A stretch of 64,000 nucleotides of DNA from Bradyrhizobium lupini (GCF_040939785.1 NZ_CP162553.1:1178001-1242000), one strand, 5' to 3'; counted from the first letter of the stretch, positions 9,226 through 20,691 are shown. The notes: generated by a model not told the origin, from the sequence alone. Translations and numbers: made by a program.

Positions 9226-12216
9226 TCACCTCGCTGAAGCCGACGACGACGTCCCTTCCAGCAGCGCCCTGAAGACACGGCGCACCTCGCTCTGCGTCTC
9301 CTTCACGCGCGCCTCCAGCGAGGAGAAATGCGGCGCATCGCCGGCGCGTGCCATCACGCGCAGAAGGTCGGTGCCGGCGGTCTCCGGCTTGAACCGGTCG
9401 CTGACGCAGAGCCGCAGGATCTGCGTCAGGTCGTGATACAGCCGCGCCGCGGCCCGCAATATCTCGGTCTCCGATTGCGCGAGCACGCCAAGCCTACATG
9501 CATTTTCCAGCACCTGCATGGTGCCGGCGTCGAGAATCTCCGGCTTCTCGTGCGCATGCACGAGCTGGAGATATTGCGCGATGAAATCGATGTCGACCAT
9601 GCCGCCGGCGGCATATTTGAGATCCCAGCAATCGGCCTCGCCCTTCTCCTGGGCGATCGCGCGCCGCATGTCGGCAACATCGTTGGCGATGATTCCGGGA
9701 TCGCGGCGGCGGGTCAGGACATCGCGGATGACGCGCTCGATCCGTTCCCGGAATTCGGGCGAAGCGGACACGACGCGCGCGCGCGTCAGCGCCATGTGCT
9801 CCCAGGTCCAGGCCTCGTTGGCCTGGTAGTCCGCGAACGAGACGAGGCTCGAGGCCACAGGGCCGGCACGCCCCGAGGGCGCAGCCGCATGTCGATCTCG
9901 TAGAGCACTCCGTAATTGGTGCGCGTCGTGAACGCGCTGATCAGGCGTTGGGTGAAACGCGCGAAGTAATGTGCACCTTGCAGCGACTTCGCACCGTCGG
10001 AGTCCGGACTGTCGCCGTCGAAATCGTAAAGCAGGATCAGGTCGAGATCGGACGACGCGGTCATCTCGCGGCTGCCGAGCCGGCCCATCGCGATGATCGC
10101 GGTCTCCTGCCCCTTGATCCGGCCATGCTGGGCGGCGAAGCGGTCGGCGACGAGGCCATGCACGGTATGGACGATGCCCTCGGCGACGTCAGCAAAGGCC
10201 GTGCTCGCTTGCTGCGCCGAGACCGTGCCCGAGAGAATGCGCGTGCCGATCAGGAACAGGCTCTCCTGCCCGAACAGGCGCAGGCGGTCGAGGAACTCTT
10301 CGTAAGAGCCGGCATCCTGCACCGTGCTCGCAAGCCGCCCCGACAATTCCTGCCTGTCGGGCATGGCGCCGAAGAAGCGCGGATCGATCAGGCCATCCAT
10401 GAGCTGCGGCTGCCGGGCGAGCATCTCGCCGAGCCGGGGCGCCGCGCCCAGCACCAGGGCGACCAGCGCGACGAGATCGCGGTTCTGGCCGAGCAGCGTG
10501 ATCAGCCGGCCGCCGCGCTGAAGCGCTCCAAGGAAATGGTCGAACGCCACGACGGCCCGATCCGGCTCCTCAGCATGAGCGAGACCGTCGATCAGAGCCG
10601 GCACGAATTCGACGAATGCGTTGCGCGTCGCTTCGACGCGGAACACGCGGTACTCGCCGGTGATCCAGTCACGCACGGTCTGCGCGACGGCGGCAGGCTT
10701 CTTGAAGCCGAGCGTGGCCAGATACTGAAGCAGCCGCGGATCGTCGGGACCCGCACTGTAGTCGAGCGCCGGCAGCTTGGCCGTGCCGGTCGGATCGTCG
10801 CCTTCGAACAGTTTTTCGTAGTGGCCCTGGACGATCTCGAGCTGCCGCAGAAGGTCGCGGGCAAAGGCCTCGCGATCCGGATAGCCGAAGAACCAGGCGA
10901 AACGCTCGACCGCCTCCTTGTCCTCGGGCAGCGTGTGGGTCTGCTCGTCTGCGATCATCTGGAGGCGATGCTCGACCCGGCGCAGGAATTGGTAGGCCGT
11001 GGTCAGCTCGTCACGCGCCGAAACCGTGATCCAGTTGCTGGAAGCAAGCACGCCGAGCGCGGCGAGCGTCGGCCGCACACGCAGTTCGGGATGTCGCCCC
11101 CCGGCGATCAATTGCTGGGTCTGGGCGAAGAACTCGATCTCGCGGATTCCGCCGCGCCCGACCTTCACGTTATGCCCTTCGACCGCAACCTCGCTCTGGC
11201 CGCGATAGGTCTGCATCTGCCGCTTCATGTCGTGAACGTCGGCAAGCGCGGCAAAGTCGAGATGCTTGCGCCAGACGAAGGGCGCGATCTCCGCGAGTAG
11301 CGCCGCGCCCGCCCTGGGATCGCCGGCGCAGACTCGCGCCTTGATCATCGCGGCGCGCTCCCAGGTACGCCCTTCCCGCTCATAATAGTTCAGCGCGGCG
11401 TCGCGCGAAATCGCCACCTGCGTCGAGGATGGATCGGGACGCAGGCGCAGATCGACGCGGAAGACGTAGCCGTCATAAGTGCGCTGCTGGAGAATGCGTG
11501 CCATCCCCTGCGTCACCCTCACGAAGAACGGCTGGGGTTCGATATCCGCGGCAAGCGTCGTATTGTCGGGATCGAAGAACACGATGAGATCGATGTCGCT
11601 GGAATAGTTCAGCTCGCCTGCGCCCATCTTGCCCATCGCAAGCACGATCAGCCCGCAGCCCCTCCTCCGGCGCCTCGGGATTGGGCGGCGAGAGCTTGCC
11701 GCGCGCGGCTTCTTGCCGCAGGAGGGATTGAAGCGCCGCCCGCACCGAGGCCACCGCGAGATCGGTGAGCGCTGCGGTCACCCGCATCACCGGCCAGACC
11801 CCGCCGATGTCGCACAGTGCGATCAGGAGCGCGGCCTCCGCCTTCATGCGGCGAAGCAGCCGCATCACCTCGGCTTCATCGGATGCCGCGAGCACGGCGC
11901 CGTTCGCCTCCGCGATCAGCGTGGCGAGATGCGCATCCGGATCGCATTCCAGCAGCCGGATCAGGCGCTGCGGATCAGCGCGCAGCAGCTCAAACAGATA
12001 AGGCGAGAATTCCGCGATGCCGGCCAGGATGTCCCGCGCGAAGCGGTGAGCCAGCAGCGCTTCAAGACGGGTGAATTGCGCTGGCTCGAGCTCGGCCAGC
12101 CACCTTTCAAAACGTCCTTGGTCGGTGACGGAAGCGGCAATATGGGGAGCCTCCGCGAAGCGTGCGGCAAGTCTCTCACCATGCTTGTCCGCGTTTCCCG
12201 GCGCGGAGTGGTTCAT
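9226..12216 (-). CDS. glnE: Glutamine synthetase adenylyltransferase/deadenylylase, two frameshifts
   Basis: Bifunctional cytosolic enzyme that adenylylates and deadenylylates glutamine synthetase under PII control; about 995 residues when joined. Two nucleotidyltransferase cores are visible: MGKMGAGELNYSSDIDLIVF in the N-terminal deadenylylase half and SREMTASSDLDLILLYD in the C-terminal adenylyltransferase half. The frame breaks twice. At 11659-11662 (CCCC) one extra base separates PEAPEEG from the expected CGLIVLAMGKMG. At 9877-9879 (GGG) one missing base separates RLRP from ASSLVSFADYQ. Both are homopolymer indels and all parts are well conserved, so error is likelier than a pseudogene. 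The ATG at 12216 overlaps the stop of the upstream kinase gene, implying translational coupling. Confidence 0.88.
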
Positions 12217-13668
12217 GCCACCTTCTGTGGCACATCCGGCATTGGCGGAGCAACCCTGTCGCCCGCGCGCGCCGGCAGCACCAGCGTGGCGACAAGACCG
12301 GGCTGGGCGTCACCCAACCTCAACTCACCGCCATGCAATGTCGCGACCGCGGAGGCGAGACTGAGACCGAGGCCGGATCCAGGCAGCGTGCGGCTCGCTT
12401 CCAGCCGCACGAATCGTTCCACCACATGCTTGCGGTCGGCTTCGGGGATTCCGGGACCGCGATCGGTGACGCTGAGCAGCACCTGATCGCCCTCGCGCCT
12501 CGATCTCGATCGTGATCTGCCTGCCCTCCATGCTGACCACGGTTCCCGCGGATTGCGCGACCGGCTTGCCGTATTTGACCGCATTCTCGACAAGATTGGC
12601 GAGGGCCTGGCTGATCAACTCGCGGTTGGCGTGAACCGGCGTCGGCTCGCACCTGACCTTCAAAGTCATGCCGTCGTCTTCGGCCAGCGGCTCGTAGAGT
12701 TCGTGAATGCCGTTGGCGACATCGGCCGCGTCGAAATCATCCATGTTACCGCGCGCCTGCCCGGACTCGGCGCGCGCGATCATCAGAAGCGCGTTGAAGG
12801 TACGGATCAGCCCGTCGGATTCCTCGATGGTCCGCTCCAGCGCGGCGCGGTAATCGACCTCGCCGCCGGATTTCGCCAGCGCCTCCTCGGCGCGGTTGCG
12901 CAGGCGCGTCAGCGGCGTCTTGAGATCGTGAGCGATGTTGTCGGAGACCTCCTTCAGCCCCGCCATCAGCGCCTCGATCCGCTCCAGCATGGCGTTGAGA
13001 TTTTCGGCGAGGCGGTCGAGCTCGTCGCCACTGCGCCCTACCGGCAGGCGTTCGCTGAGATCGCCGGTCATGATCCGATGGGCGGTGCCGCTCATCGCAT
13101 CGATGCGCCTCAAAACCCTGCGCGCCACAAAGATGCCGCCGCCCAGGCCGAGCACAACGACGATCAGGATCGACCATTGCGCGGCCTTCGCCACGATGCC
13201 GAACAGCCGTCGCCGCTCGGCCAGATCGCGTCCGATCAGAAGCCGGAAGCCGTTTTCCAGTTCGGTGACGCGGACGAGCGCAAGGTGGTCGCGATCGTCG
13301 GCGTCCTCGATACGCCGGTAGGCGGTCTCGGACCAGCCGCGCTTCGCCATCACGCCGGGCGCCAGCGAGCCGACATTGCCGGCGATCGCCTGCCCGGTCG
13401 GCGTCGTCACGAGATAGAGGTTGGCACCCGGACGCAGCGCCCGGTACTCGATCGCGAGCACGAGAGCGCGCAAGCCGCGGCGGCCGTAGATCTCGCTGAT
13501 CTCCGAGGTCTCGGCATTGACTGTCTGCGTGATCTCCTCGGTGATCAGCCGCCGCGTATTCCAGGCGAAATAGGCCAGCAGCGAGGCCGCGAACATCGCG
13601 AACAACAGCAAATAGACCAGCGTCAGCCGGAATGCCGTGGTGCGGACGAGTTTACCGAATGCCGTCAC
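12213..13668 (-). CDS. Two-component sensor histidine kinase, frameshifted near C-terminus
   Basis: Inner-membrane kinase of about 485 residues after repair. Helix 1 is at about 12-35, followed by a sensor region of about 120 residues, helix 2 at about 165-182, HAMP to about 235, HisKA with SDNIAHDLKTPLTRLRN (His 247), and HATPase. The N-box is in the first frame (ALANLVENAVKYGKP). The G boxes DRGPGIPEADRKHV and GSGLGLSLA are in another frame. The break is at about 12494-12499, where a GCGCG tract looks two bases short or one base long. It follows its response regulator with a 17-nt overlap and overlaps glnE at its 3' end, so the order is regulator-kinase-glnE. Confidence 0.85.
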
Positions 13669-14353
13669 GGATCATGTATCCCGCGCCGCGGATCGTGTGC
13701 AGCAGCGGCCGCTCAAAACCCTTGTCGATCTTGGAGCGCAGCCGCGAAATGTGCACGTCGATGACGTTGGTCTGCGGATCGAAATGATAGTCCCAGACGT
13801 TCTCAAGCAGCATGGTGCGGGTCACCACCTGGCCCGCATGCTTCATGAGGTATTCGAGCAGGCGGAATTCGCGCGGCTGGAGCGTCAGCTCGTCCTTGCC
13901 GCGCGCGACGCGATGGGAGAGCCGGTCGAGCTCGAGATCGCCGACGCGGTACAGCGTGTCCTCGGCCGGACCGCCGCGGCGGCGCGACAGCACCTCGACC
14001 CGGGCCAACAGCTCGGCGAAGGAATAGGGTTTCGGCAGATAATCGTCGCCGCCAGCGCGCAGGCCCTTGATGCGGTCGTCGACCTGGCCGAGCGCCGAGA
14101 GAATCAGCACTGGCGTCGAATCGTCCTTGTCGCGGAGCGCGCCGATCACCGACAGGCCGTCGCGCTTGGGCAGCATGCGGTCGACCACCAGCACGTCGTA
14201 ATCGCCGTTCTCGGCCATGGCAAGGCCTTCCTCGCCGTCGGCGGCGTGGTCGGCAATGTGCCCGACCTCACGAAAAGCCTTCACGAGGTAGTCGGCGGAT
14301 TCGCGGTCGTCTTCGATGATGAGGAGGCGCATCGTGCGTTCGGCAACGGTCAA
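13652..14353 (-). CDS. OmpR-family response regulator
   Basis: A 226-233-residue DNA-binding response regulator and partner of the kinase encoded immediately downstream. The receiver has IIEDD, phospho-acceptor Asp in LVVDRMLPKRDG (about residue 58 from the TTG start) and Lys in YLPKPYSFAELL. The C-terminal winged helix ends with VIDVHISRLRSKIDKGF and RGAGYMIRDG. A TTG at 14353 has an AGAAGG site at good spacing; an ATG at 14332 gives the more typical N-terminus MRLLIIEDD. A terminator upstream (14425-14464) separates it from degP, so it needs its own promoter. Confidence 0.92.
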   Translation of the reverse strand: MTVAERTMRLLIIEDDRESADYLVKAFREVGHIADHAADGEEGLAMAENGDYDVLVVDRMLPKRDGLSVIGALRDKDDSTPVLILSALGQVDDRIKGLRAGGDDYLPKPYSFAELLARVEVLSRRRGGPAEDTLYRVGDLELDRLSHRVARGKDELTLQPREFRLLEYLMKHAGQVVTRTMLLENVWDYHFDPQTNVIDVHISRLRSKIDKGFERPLLHTIRGAGYMIRDGIR

Positions 14354-14424
14354 GGGAGTGAACCTTCTCTAAACATGGCGCGAGCGGCAATCGCATGCAA
14401 GCCGAGTGAGAGACTCTGGCATCG

Positions 14425-14464
14425 AGAAAAAGGCGGGCGGTGAAGCTGGGGGGACTTCACCGCC
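14425..14464 (-). terminator. Intrinsic terminator of degP
   Basis: GGCGGTGAAG (14436-14445) pairs perfectly with CTTCACCGCC (14455-14464). On the minus strand the hairpin is followed by CGCCTTTTTC. It lies about 150 nt past the degP stop. Confidence 0.85.
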
Positions 14465-14615
14465 CTAGGCCTTCCGACGGAGGGGGGCGTATTCCACCGG
14501 AAGGTAGATAGGGGAAGCAAACGTTGCGCTGCTCCCCCGAAGGGCGCCGTCGGCGGGGGCGACTGATGCCGGCGACACCCTTCATCTCGGAGGCCTCCTG
14601 AGGCCGAGCCCTTGG

Positions 14616-16199
14616 TTAGCCCTTCGCGATGGGCACGGCGACGAAGCGCGACTGACCGCCGCTCTTCACCCGCATCAGGACGCTGTTCTTGTTGTCAGTC
14701 CGCGCCGTGTTGATGGCGTCGCGAACTTCGCCGGCGGTGCTCACGCTCTTGCCGCCGACTTCGAGAATCACGTCACCTTCCTTGAAGCCGCGTTCGGCTG
14801 CGGCGCTCTTCGGATCGACTTCGGTGACCACGACGCCTTCCTTGCCGGCGCCGGCCACGGAATCGGCGGGCGCGACGGTCATGCCGAGCTTGGGCACGTC
14901 GGTGCCGCGGCTCGCGCCCTTGCCGCTGTCCTTGTCGATGTCGGCCTTTGCTTCGATCGTGTTCGGCAGCTGGCCGAGGGTGAGGTTCACCACCTTGTCC
15001 TGGCCCTTGTGCAGCACGTTGAGCTTCACGGTCGCGCCGGGCGCCAGGCCGCCAATGGTGCGGGCGAGCTCGCGCGCGTCCTTGACCGATTCGCCGTTGA
15101 CCGACGTGATCACGTCACCGGACTCGATGCCGGCCTTGGCCGCCGGACCATTCGCCTGCGGCTCCGCAACCAGCGCACCTTCGGCCTTCTTCATGCCGAG
15201 GCTGTCTGCGATGTCGGGTGTCACCGGCTGGATCTGCACGCCGATCCAGCCGCGGCTGACCGAGCCCTTGTCCTTGAGCTGCGCCACCACGCTCTTCACG
15301 GTGCTGGCGGGGATCGAGAACGCGATGCCGACGCTGCCGCCGGAAGGCGAGTAGATCGCGGTGTTGACGCCCATCACCTCACCATTGGTGTCGAACGCGG
15401 GACCGCCGGAATTGCCCTTGTTCACGGGGGCGTCGATCTGGATGAAATCGTCGTAGGGGCCGTTGCCGATGTCGCGGCCGCTGGCCGAAACGATGCCGGC
15501 AGTCACGGTGCCGCCGAGGCCGAACGGGTTGCCCACCGCGAGCACCCAGTCGCCGATCCGCGGCTTGCCGTCGGCAAGCTTCGCGAACGGGAAGTTCGAG
15601 CTGCCCTCGACCTTGATCAAGGCAAGGTCGGTGCGCTGGTCGGTACCGATCACCTTGGCGGTGTAGGTCTTGCCGTCGTCGGTGGTGACCTCGACCTTGT
15701 CGGCGCCGTCGACCACGTGGTTGTTGGTCACGGCAAAGCCATCAGCCGAGATGAAGAAGCCGGAGCCCTGGCCCTGCACGACGCGGCCACGACCGCCACC
15801 ACCCTTCAGGCCCGGGACGCCATCCGGACCGCCGAAGCGGCGGAAGAACCGCTCCATCGGCGAGCCCGGCTGGAACGGCGAGGAGGAATCATCGCCGTCG
15901 TCGTTGCTCGCGGTCTTCTCCTTCATGTTGACCTTCACCGAGATCACCGACGGCTTCACGCGCTCGACAATGTCGGCGAAACCGATCGGGCGTTCGACCT
16001 TGCGGACCTCGTTGTTGACCTGCGCAAGCGCCGGGGTCGAGAACAGGTCGGCGGGCGAGGTTGACGTGCCGAAGCCGTAGACGGCGGCGCCGAGGCCGGC
16101 GACGACCGAGGCCATCAGCGCGATCTTGCGGGCCGAGAAAACGGGCCGGCGGGGCTGCCGGTAGGACGGAAGGTTCGAGAGGTCGGAACGGTCGGTCAT
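14616..16199 (-). CDS. degP: DegP/HtrA-type periplasmic serine protease
   Basis: A 527-residue envelope protease and chaperone that degrades misfolded periplasmic proteins. It has a cytoplasmic N-terminus and a hydrophobic segment at about 25-42. The trypsin-like domain carries the triad His161 (TNNHVVDGADK), Asp191 (RTDLALIKVE) and Ser264 (NKGNSGGPAF). Two PDZ domains follow at about 315-405 and 435-520. A glycine-rich loop (LKGGGGRGRV) precedes the protease core. Upstream is a perfect ggaactt-aacc-aagttcc palindrome (16370-16387) that could be an operator. It has its own terminator downstream and follows the ccm operon after 232 nt. Confidence 0.93.
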   Translation of the reverse strand: MTDRSDLSNLPSYRQPRRPVFSARKIALMASVVAGLGAAVYGFGTSTSPADLFSTPALAQVNNEVRKVERPIGFADIVERVKPSVISVKVNMKEKTASNDDGDDSSSPFQPGSPMERFFRRFGGPDGVPGLKGGGGRGRVVQGQGSGFFISADGFAVTNNHVVDGADKVEVTTDDGKTYTAKVIGTDQRTDLALIKVEGSSNFPFAKLADGKPRIGDWVLAVGNPFGLGGTVTAGIVSASGRDIGNGPYDDFIQIDAPVNKGNSGGPAFDTNGEVMGVNTAIYSPSGGSVGIAFSIPASTVKSVVAQLKDKGSVSRGWIGVQIQPVTPDIADSLGMKKAEGALVAEPQANGPAAKAGIESGDVITSVNGESVKDARELARTIGGLAPGATVKLNVLHKGQDKVVNLTLGQLPNTIEAKADIDKDSGKGASRGTDVPKLGMTVAPADSVAGAGKEGVVVTEVDPKSAAAERGFKEGDVILEVGGKSVSTAGEVRDAINTARTDNKNSVLMRVKSGGQSRFVAVPIAKG

Positions 16200-16369
16200 G
16201 CAGAGATCTCCAGGGCCTTGAAATCCATTTGGCGCCTGACGGCGGCACCTTACGGACCTGAAGATGGGGGCTGTCGCCTTACCGTGCGCTGGCGGCGGGG
16301 TTAAACTTTTGTAATGAACCGGACATGCGGATGCGGCAGTTTATCGCGGCCAAAACTAGTGAACCTGCA

Positions 16370-16387
16370 GGAACTTAACCAAGTTCC
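16370..16387. promoter_or_regulatory. Perfect inverted repeat upstream of degP
   Basis: ggaactt-aacc-aagttcc has 7-bp arms and a 4-bp spacer. It is alone in the 232-nt gap between ccmH and degP, about 170 nt upstream of the degP start. The symmetry suggests a dimeric regulator site. No known consensus is assigned. Confidence 0.4.
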
Positions 16388-16431
16388 AGGAACCCCCGCG
16401 CAGTGCCGGCTTGATGCGCGCAGCAACGTAG

Positions 16432-16914
16432 CTAGCTGGATTTGGCTTCATCCGCCATCAATGCGGCGAGCCGCGCTTCCTCGTCGGGCGTGAGCGGCGG
16501 AGCCGGTAGGTCTGCACCATTTCGCGCGCGCCGGCGGATTTGCAGCCATAGCGCCAGGCTGCCGCCAATCAGCAGCAACGGCGCGAGCAGCCACAGCAGC
16601 ATGTTCTGGCGCTCGAAGCGCGGCTTGAGCAGCACGAACTCGCCGTAGCGCGCGACCAGGAAATCGAGCACTTGCGAATTGCTGTCGCCGGCCGCGATAC
16701 GCTCGCGCACCAGGAGCCGCAAATCGCGCGCCAGCGGCGCATCGGAATCGTCGATCGACTGGTTCTGGCAGACCATGCAGCGCAGCTCACGCGACAGATC
16801 GCGTGCACGCGACTCCTTCACCGGATCCGACATGATCTCGTCCGGCTGCACGGCATGCGCCGCAGGCAAGGCCAGCAGCATCAGCGCGATGAACGCGACC
16901 ATCATTCGGCGCAT
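16432..16914 (-). CDS. ccmH: Cytochrome c biogenesis thiol oxidoreductase CcmH/CycL
   Basis: A 160-residue membrane-anchored periplasmic protein that helps keep apocytochrome c cysteines reduced for haem attachment. The start at 16914 (MRRMMVAF) is chosen because it opens the signal peptide and lies 4 nt past the ccmF stop. The redox motif LRCMVCQNQSIDDSDAPLA has Cys46 and Cys49. A C-terminal membrane helix spans about 100-122. It is the last gene of the ccmI-E-F-H operon, called cycHJKL in Bradyrhizobium. Confidence 0.93.
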   Translation of the reverse strand: MRRMMVAFIALMLLALPAAHAVQPDEIMSDPVKESRARDLSRELRCMVCQNQSIDDSDAPLARDLRLLVRERIAAGDSNSQVLDFLVARYGEFVLLKPRFERQNMLLWLLAPLLLIGGSLALWLQIRRRARNGADLPAPPLTPDEEARLAALMADEAKSS

Positions 16915-16918
16915 CAGA

Positions 16919-18901
16919 TCACTCCGCCGGCTGCAGGCGCTGCTTGGCACGCGCCGGTTTCGGCGCGCCGACTCGCAGGCGCCGGTCCGACAGCGATAGC
17001 ACGCCGCCGAACGCCATCAGCACCGGTCCCCACCAGATCAGCAGCACCAGCGGCTTGTGATAGATGCGCACGGCAATGGCGCCTTCGGCAGTGGCGTCGC
17101 CGAGCGAGATGTAGAGCTGGCTGGCGCCGCGCGTCAGCAGCGCGGCCTCGGTGGTCGAGGAGCCGCGGGTGGTGAAGCTGCGCTTGGACGGCGTCATCAC
17201 GCTGAGCATCTCGCCGTCGTGGCTGACGTTGAATTCGGCGATCATCTCGTGGAAGTTCGGTCCCTGGCGCTGAAACAGGCCGTCCAGCTTGACGTCATAG
17301 CCGGCGACATGGGCGACGTCGTTCTGCTTCATCGTCGCGATATATTCGCTGTTCCAGGTGGTCTCGCAGACGATTCCGATCAGCGCAACGCCGAGGCCGG
17401 CATGCGCAAATACCGAGCCCCAGGCCGAGCGCGGCAGACCGCGGGCACGATGCAGCGTCGTCGCGAACGGCAGCCGGAACAAGCCGGTTCGTTCGGCCAG
17501 ATCCGTGACGGCGCCGGCAATGACGAAGACGCCAAGTCCGATTGCCAATGGCGCGAGCGCGCTGCCGCCGCGCACCCAGCCCCAGACCATCGCGACGGCG
17601 ATAAGCCCGGCAACGCCGGCCGCCAGCAGGCGTTGGGTGACGCCTAGCAGATCGCCGCGTTTCCACGCCAGTATCGGCCCGAACGGCACGGCGAGCAGCA
17701 ATAGCGTGAACAGCGGAGCGAAGGTGAGATTGTAGAACGGCGCGCCGACCGACATCTTGAAATCGGCGAGCATCTCCATCGCCAGCGGATAGAGCGTGCC
17801 GAACAGCACCACCGCGCAGGCCACAGTGAGCAGCAGATTGTTCAGCACCAGCGCACCCTCGCGCGAGATCGGTGCAAACAGGCCGCCCTGCTTCAACGAC
17901 GTCGCGCGCCCCGCGAACAGCGACAGGCTGCCCCCGATGAACAGGCAGAGAATCAGGAGAATGAACACCCCGCGGGTTGGATCGGTCGCGAAGGCATGCA
18001 CCGAGGTGATGACCCCCGAGCGCACCAGGAAGGTCCCAAGCAGCGATAGCGAGAAGGTCAAGATCGACAAGAGGATGGTCCAGACCTTCAGCGCGTTGCG
18101 CTTCTCCATCACCAGAGCCGAATGAAGCAGCGCGGTGCCGGCAAGCCAAGGCATCAGCGAGGCGTTCTCGACCGGGTCCCAGAACCACCAGCCGCCCCAA
18201 CCCAGTTCGTAATAGGCCCAGTACGAGCCCATGGCGATACCGAGCGTCAGGAAGATCCAGGCGACCAGCGTCCACGGCCGCACCCAACGCGCCCAGGCGG
18301 CATCGATCCGCCCCTCCAGCAACGCCGCGATCGCGAAGGAAAACGAAATTGAGAAGCCGACATAGCCGAGATAGAGCATCGGCGGATGCACGGCGAGACC
18401 GATGTCCTGAAGCACCGGATTGAGATCGCGTCCCTCGATCGGCGGGTTGGTGATGCGCAGGAACGGGTTGGAGGTCACCAGGATGAAGAGATAGAAGGCG
18501 CTGGCGATCCACGCCTGTACGGCCAGCACGTGCGCGCGCAGCGACAGCGGCAGATTGTTGCCGAAGGCCGCGACCAATCCGCCGAACAGCGCGAGGATCG
18601 ACACCCACAAGAGCATCGAGCCTTCATGGTTTCCCCACACGCCAGTGATCTTGTAGAGCAGCGGCTTCATGGAGTGGGAATTCTCGTAGACGTTGACGAC
18701 GGAGAAGTCCGACTCCACGTGCAGCATCACAAGCGCGATGAACGACGCACCGACGAACAGAAGCTGCGCCAGCGCAGTGGAGCGCGCCACATTCATCAGC
18801 GCGTCATCGCGCAGCCGCGCGCCGATCAGGGGCACGATGGACTGGATCAGTGCCAGTCCGAGCGCCAGCACCAGCGCGTAATGTCCTGACTCCGCGATCA
18901 C
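16919..18901 (-). CDS. ccmF: Haem lyase subunit CcmF/CycK
   Basis: A 660-residue polytopic inner-membrane protein that receives haem from CcmE and attaches it to apocytochrome c with CcmH and CcmI. The WWD haem-handling signature is clear in [20 protein letters not shown] at about residues 228-250. About 15 hydrophobic segments are visible. The ATG at 18901 overlaps the ccmE stop by 4 nt. Full length, no frame problem. Confidence 0.95.
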   Translation of the reverse strand: MIAESGHYALVLALGLALIQSIVPLIGARLRDDALMNVARSTALAQLLFVGASFIALVMLHVESDFSVVNVYENSHSMKPLLYKITGVWGNHEGSMLLWVSILALFGGLVAAFGNNLPLSLRAHVLAVQAWIASAFYLFILVTSNPFLRITNPPIEGRDLNPVLQDIGLAVHPPMLYLGYVGFSISFSFAIAALLEGRIDAAWARWVRPWTLVAWIFLTLGIAMGSYWAYYELGWGGWWFWDPVENASLMPWLAGTALLHSALVMEKRNALKVWTILLSILTFSLSLLGTFLVRSGVITSVHAFATDPTRGVFILLILCLFIGGSLSLFAGRATSLKQGGLFAPISREGALVLNNLLLTVACAVVLFGTLYPLAMEMLADFKMSVGAPFYNLTFAPLFTLLLLAVPFGPILAWKRGDLLGVTQRLLAAGVAGLIAVAMVWGWVRGGSALAPLAIGLGVFVIAGAVTDLAERTGLFRLPFATTLHRARGLPRSAWGSVFAHAGLGVALIGIVCETTWNSEYIATMKQNDVAHVAGYDVKLDGLFQRQGPNFHEMIAEFNVSHDGEMLSVMTPSKRSFTTRGSSTTEAALLTRGASQLYISLGDATAEGAIAVRIYHKPLVLLIWWGPVLMAFGGVLSLSDRRLRVGAPKPARAKQRLQPAE

Positions 18902-19407
18902 CGAACTGCTCCCTGCGGATTGCCCTGCGCGGTCGTGGCCGCGGGCTTGACGCCGTCGGAAGCTTTGGCGCCGTAATCATCCTTCCAGTGCCCCTGCTTC
19001 TTCAGGGCATCGGCGACGTCCTTTGGCATGTAGGTCTCGTCGTGCTTGGCGAGCACGGTGTCGGCCTTGAACACGCCGTCAGCATCGAGCGCGCCTTCGG
19101 CGACGACGCCCTGCCCTTCGCGGAACAGATCGGGCAAAATGCCCTTGAAGGCGACCGGAAGCTTTGCGCCGCCGTCGGCGACCTCGAAGGTCACAGCGAG
19201 ATTGTCGCCGCGCTGGAGCGAGCCGGGCTGCACCAGGCCGCCGAGGCGAAACCGCTTGCCGGGCGCAACGTGCTTCTCGGCGACCATGGTCGGCGTCGAG
19301 AAGAACACGATGGAATCGCGCAGAGCGTTGAGCACCAGCGCGGCCGCGAGGGCGAGCACGGCAAGCGAGCCGCCGATGATGGTCATACGTCGCTGCTTGC
19401 GCGTCAT
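18898..19407 (-). CDS. ccmE: Haem chaperone CcmE/CycJ
   Basis: A 169-residue periplasmic haem chaperone with an N-terminal anchor (about 9-29) and an OB-fold. It covalently carries haem to CcmF. The haem-binding signature [11 protein letters not shown] gives His122 and Tyr126. The start at 19407 (MTRKQRRM) is preferred over upstream in-frame starts because it opens the positively charged N-terminus directly before the helix. The C-terminal tail is alanine-rich and likely disordered. Confidence 0.94.
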   Translation of the reverse strand: MTRKQRRMTIIGGSLAVLALAAALVLNALRDSIVFFSTPTMVAEKHVAPGKRFRLGGLVQPGSLQRGDNLAVTFEVADGGAKLPVAFKGILPDLFREGQGVVAEGALDADGVFKADTVLAKHDETYMPKDVADALKKQGHWKDDYGAKASDGVKPAATTAQGNPQGAVR

Positions 19408-19444
19408 GGCGTATCCATTCCCTGCCCGTCTCGTCCTGACATCA

Positions 19445-20560
19445 TCATCCGTCGAGCCCGAGTGTCTTGAGGCCTTCATCAAGCTGGCGCAACCGTGCTG
19501 CATCGTTGGCAACCGCCTGGCGGGCATCGGTCGATGCCCCCACCGCCTTGTCGCGATCACCCATGACGAGATAGGCGCGCACCAGGCGCAGCCAACCCTC
19601 GACGTCGTCGCCGTTCTGCTTGAGGCGCGTGGCGAGCCGTTCGACCATGCCGCGAACCATCGCGTTGCGATCGACCTCTTTCATGTCCTTGGAAGCTGCG
19701 AGGGTCTCATCCGACAGCGCCGGCATCGTCGCGCCACCGCCACCGACCCGCGCGAGCGAGGTCTGCACCAGAGGTCGCCACGGCGCATCCGCCGGCGCTT
19801 TCGCCAGCAGCGCGCGCCAGATATTGGCGGCATCGGCCTTGCGGCCGTCCTGCTCGGCGGCGAGACCGAGAAAATAGTTCGCCTTGGGGTCGTCGGCGCT
19901 GAGCGCGCGCGCGCGCTCGAACTCGGTCTTGGCTTCGGCGGTCACGACGCCGCCGGCGGCGGCCGAGATCGCTTCGCCGAGATCGGACCGGCGCTCCGCG
20001 CTCTCGCCATTGTAGGTGAGCGAGTTGCGATAGGCGCGCACGGCGTCGTCGAAGCGACCGAGCCGTTCCAGCACGGGCGCGATCACGTTCCAGCCGCGCC
20101 CGTCGGTCGGATTCTTTTCCAGATGTTGCTCGACCTGTACGACCAGATTCTCGAGCGACTGCGCCATGCCGGACCCGGATCCGCGCTCCCGCTGCGCCAG
20201 TGGAAAGTCCTGAAGCCTGGGCGAGCCGAGCGGCACATAGACACCAATCGCAACCAGCGGCAGGCCGGCAAGCGCCAGCACGGCCGCCGCGCGGCGCCAT
20301 TTGAGGCTGGATTTCGGTGCCGTTGCGGGCTCGCTGCCGGCCGCGGCAAGCAGCCTGCGGCTGACCTCGACGCGCGCGGCCTCGGCTTCGGGCGCGGCGA
20401 TCAGCCCTGCGGCAAGATCACGCTCGATCTCGGCGAGTTGGTCCTTGTAGACCGCGACCTCGCTGCCCTGATTTTGCGCGCGTCCGCTACGGCCGAGCGG
20501 CAAAAGCACGGCGAAGATCGCCGCGACCGTCATCAGCGCGAACACGAACCATAGCATCAT
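19445..20560 (-). CDS. ccmI: Cytochrome c biogenesis apocytochrome chaperone CcmI/CycH
   Basis: A protein of about 371 residues starting [10 protein letters not shown] at 20560. Two membrane helices (about 1-22 and 88-112) flank a cytosolic loop with heptad-like spacing. A periplasmic TPR domain follows (for example [20 protein letters not shown] and [14 protein letters not shown]). It presents apocytochrome c to CcmF/CcmH. First gene of the ccmI-E-F-H unit; 37 nt separate it from ccmE. Confidence 0.92.
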   Translation of the reverse strand: MMLWFVFALMTVAAIFAVLLPLGRSGRAQNQGSEVAVYKDQLAEIERDLAAGLIAAPEAEAARVEVSRRLLAAAGSEPATAPKSSLKWRRAAAVLALAGLPLVAIGVYVPLGSPRLQDFPLAQRERGSGSGMAQSLENLVVQVEQHLEKNPTDGRGWNVIAPVLERLGRFDDAVRAYRNSLTYNGESAERRSDLGEAISAAAGGVVTAEAKTEFERARALSADDPKANYFLGLAAEQDGRKADAANIWRALLAKAPADAPWRPLVQTSLARVGGGGATMPALSDETLAASKDMKEVDRNAMVRGMVERLATRLKQNGDDVEGWLRLVRAYLVMGDRDKAVGASTDARQAVANDAARLRQLDEGLKTLGLDG

Positions 20561-20691
20561 CTGGCAAGCTTCCGGCAGCGCGCAAGCCGCGCCCACAGGT
20601 CGCTTTACACCACGGCCGGACGATGCGGCAATTGACAATTGTCAATTCGGCGCGACCGCGCACAGTCCCGAAATGGTGAAAATCCAACGGC

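Noticed and set aside
9948..11300. 450-codon plus-strand ORF
   Set aside because: Antisense shadow of glnE; composition typical of high-GC reverse frames.
12553..13764. 403-codon plus-strand ORF
   Set aside because: Antisense to the kinase gene with clear HisKA and HATPase motifs.
19046..20554. 502-codon plus-strand ORF
   Set aside because: Antisense to ccmE and ccmI.
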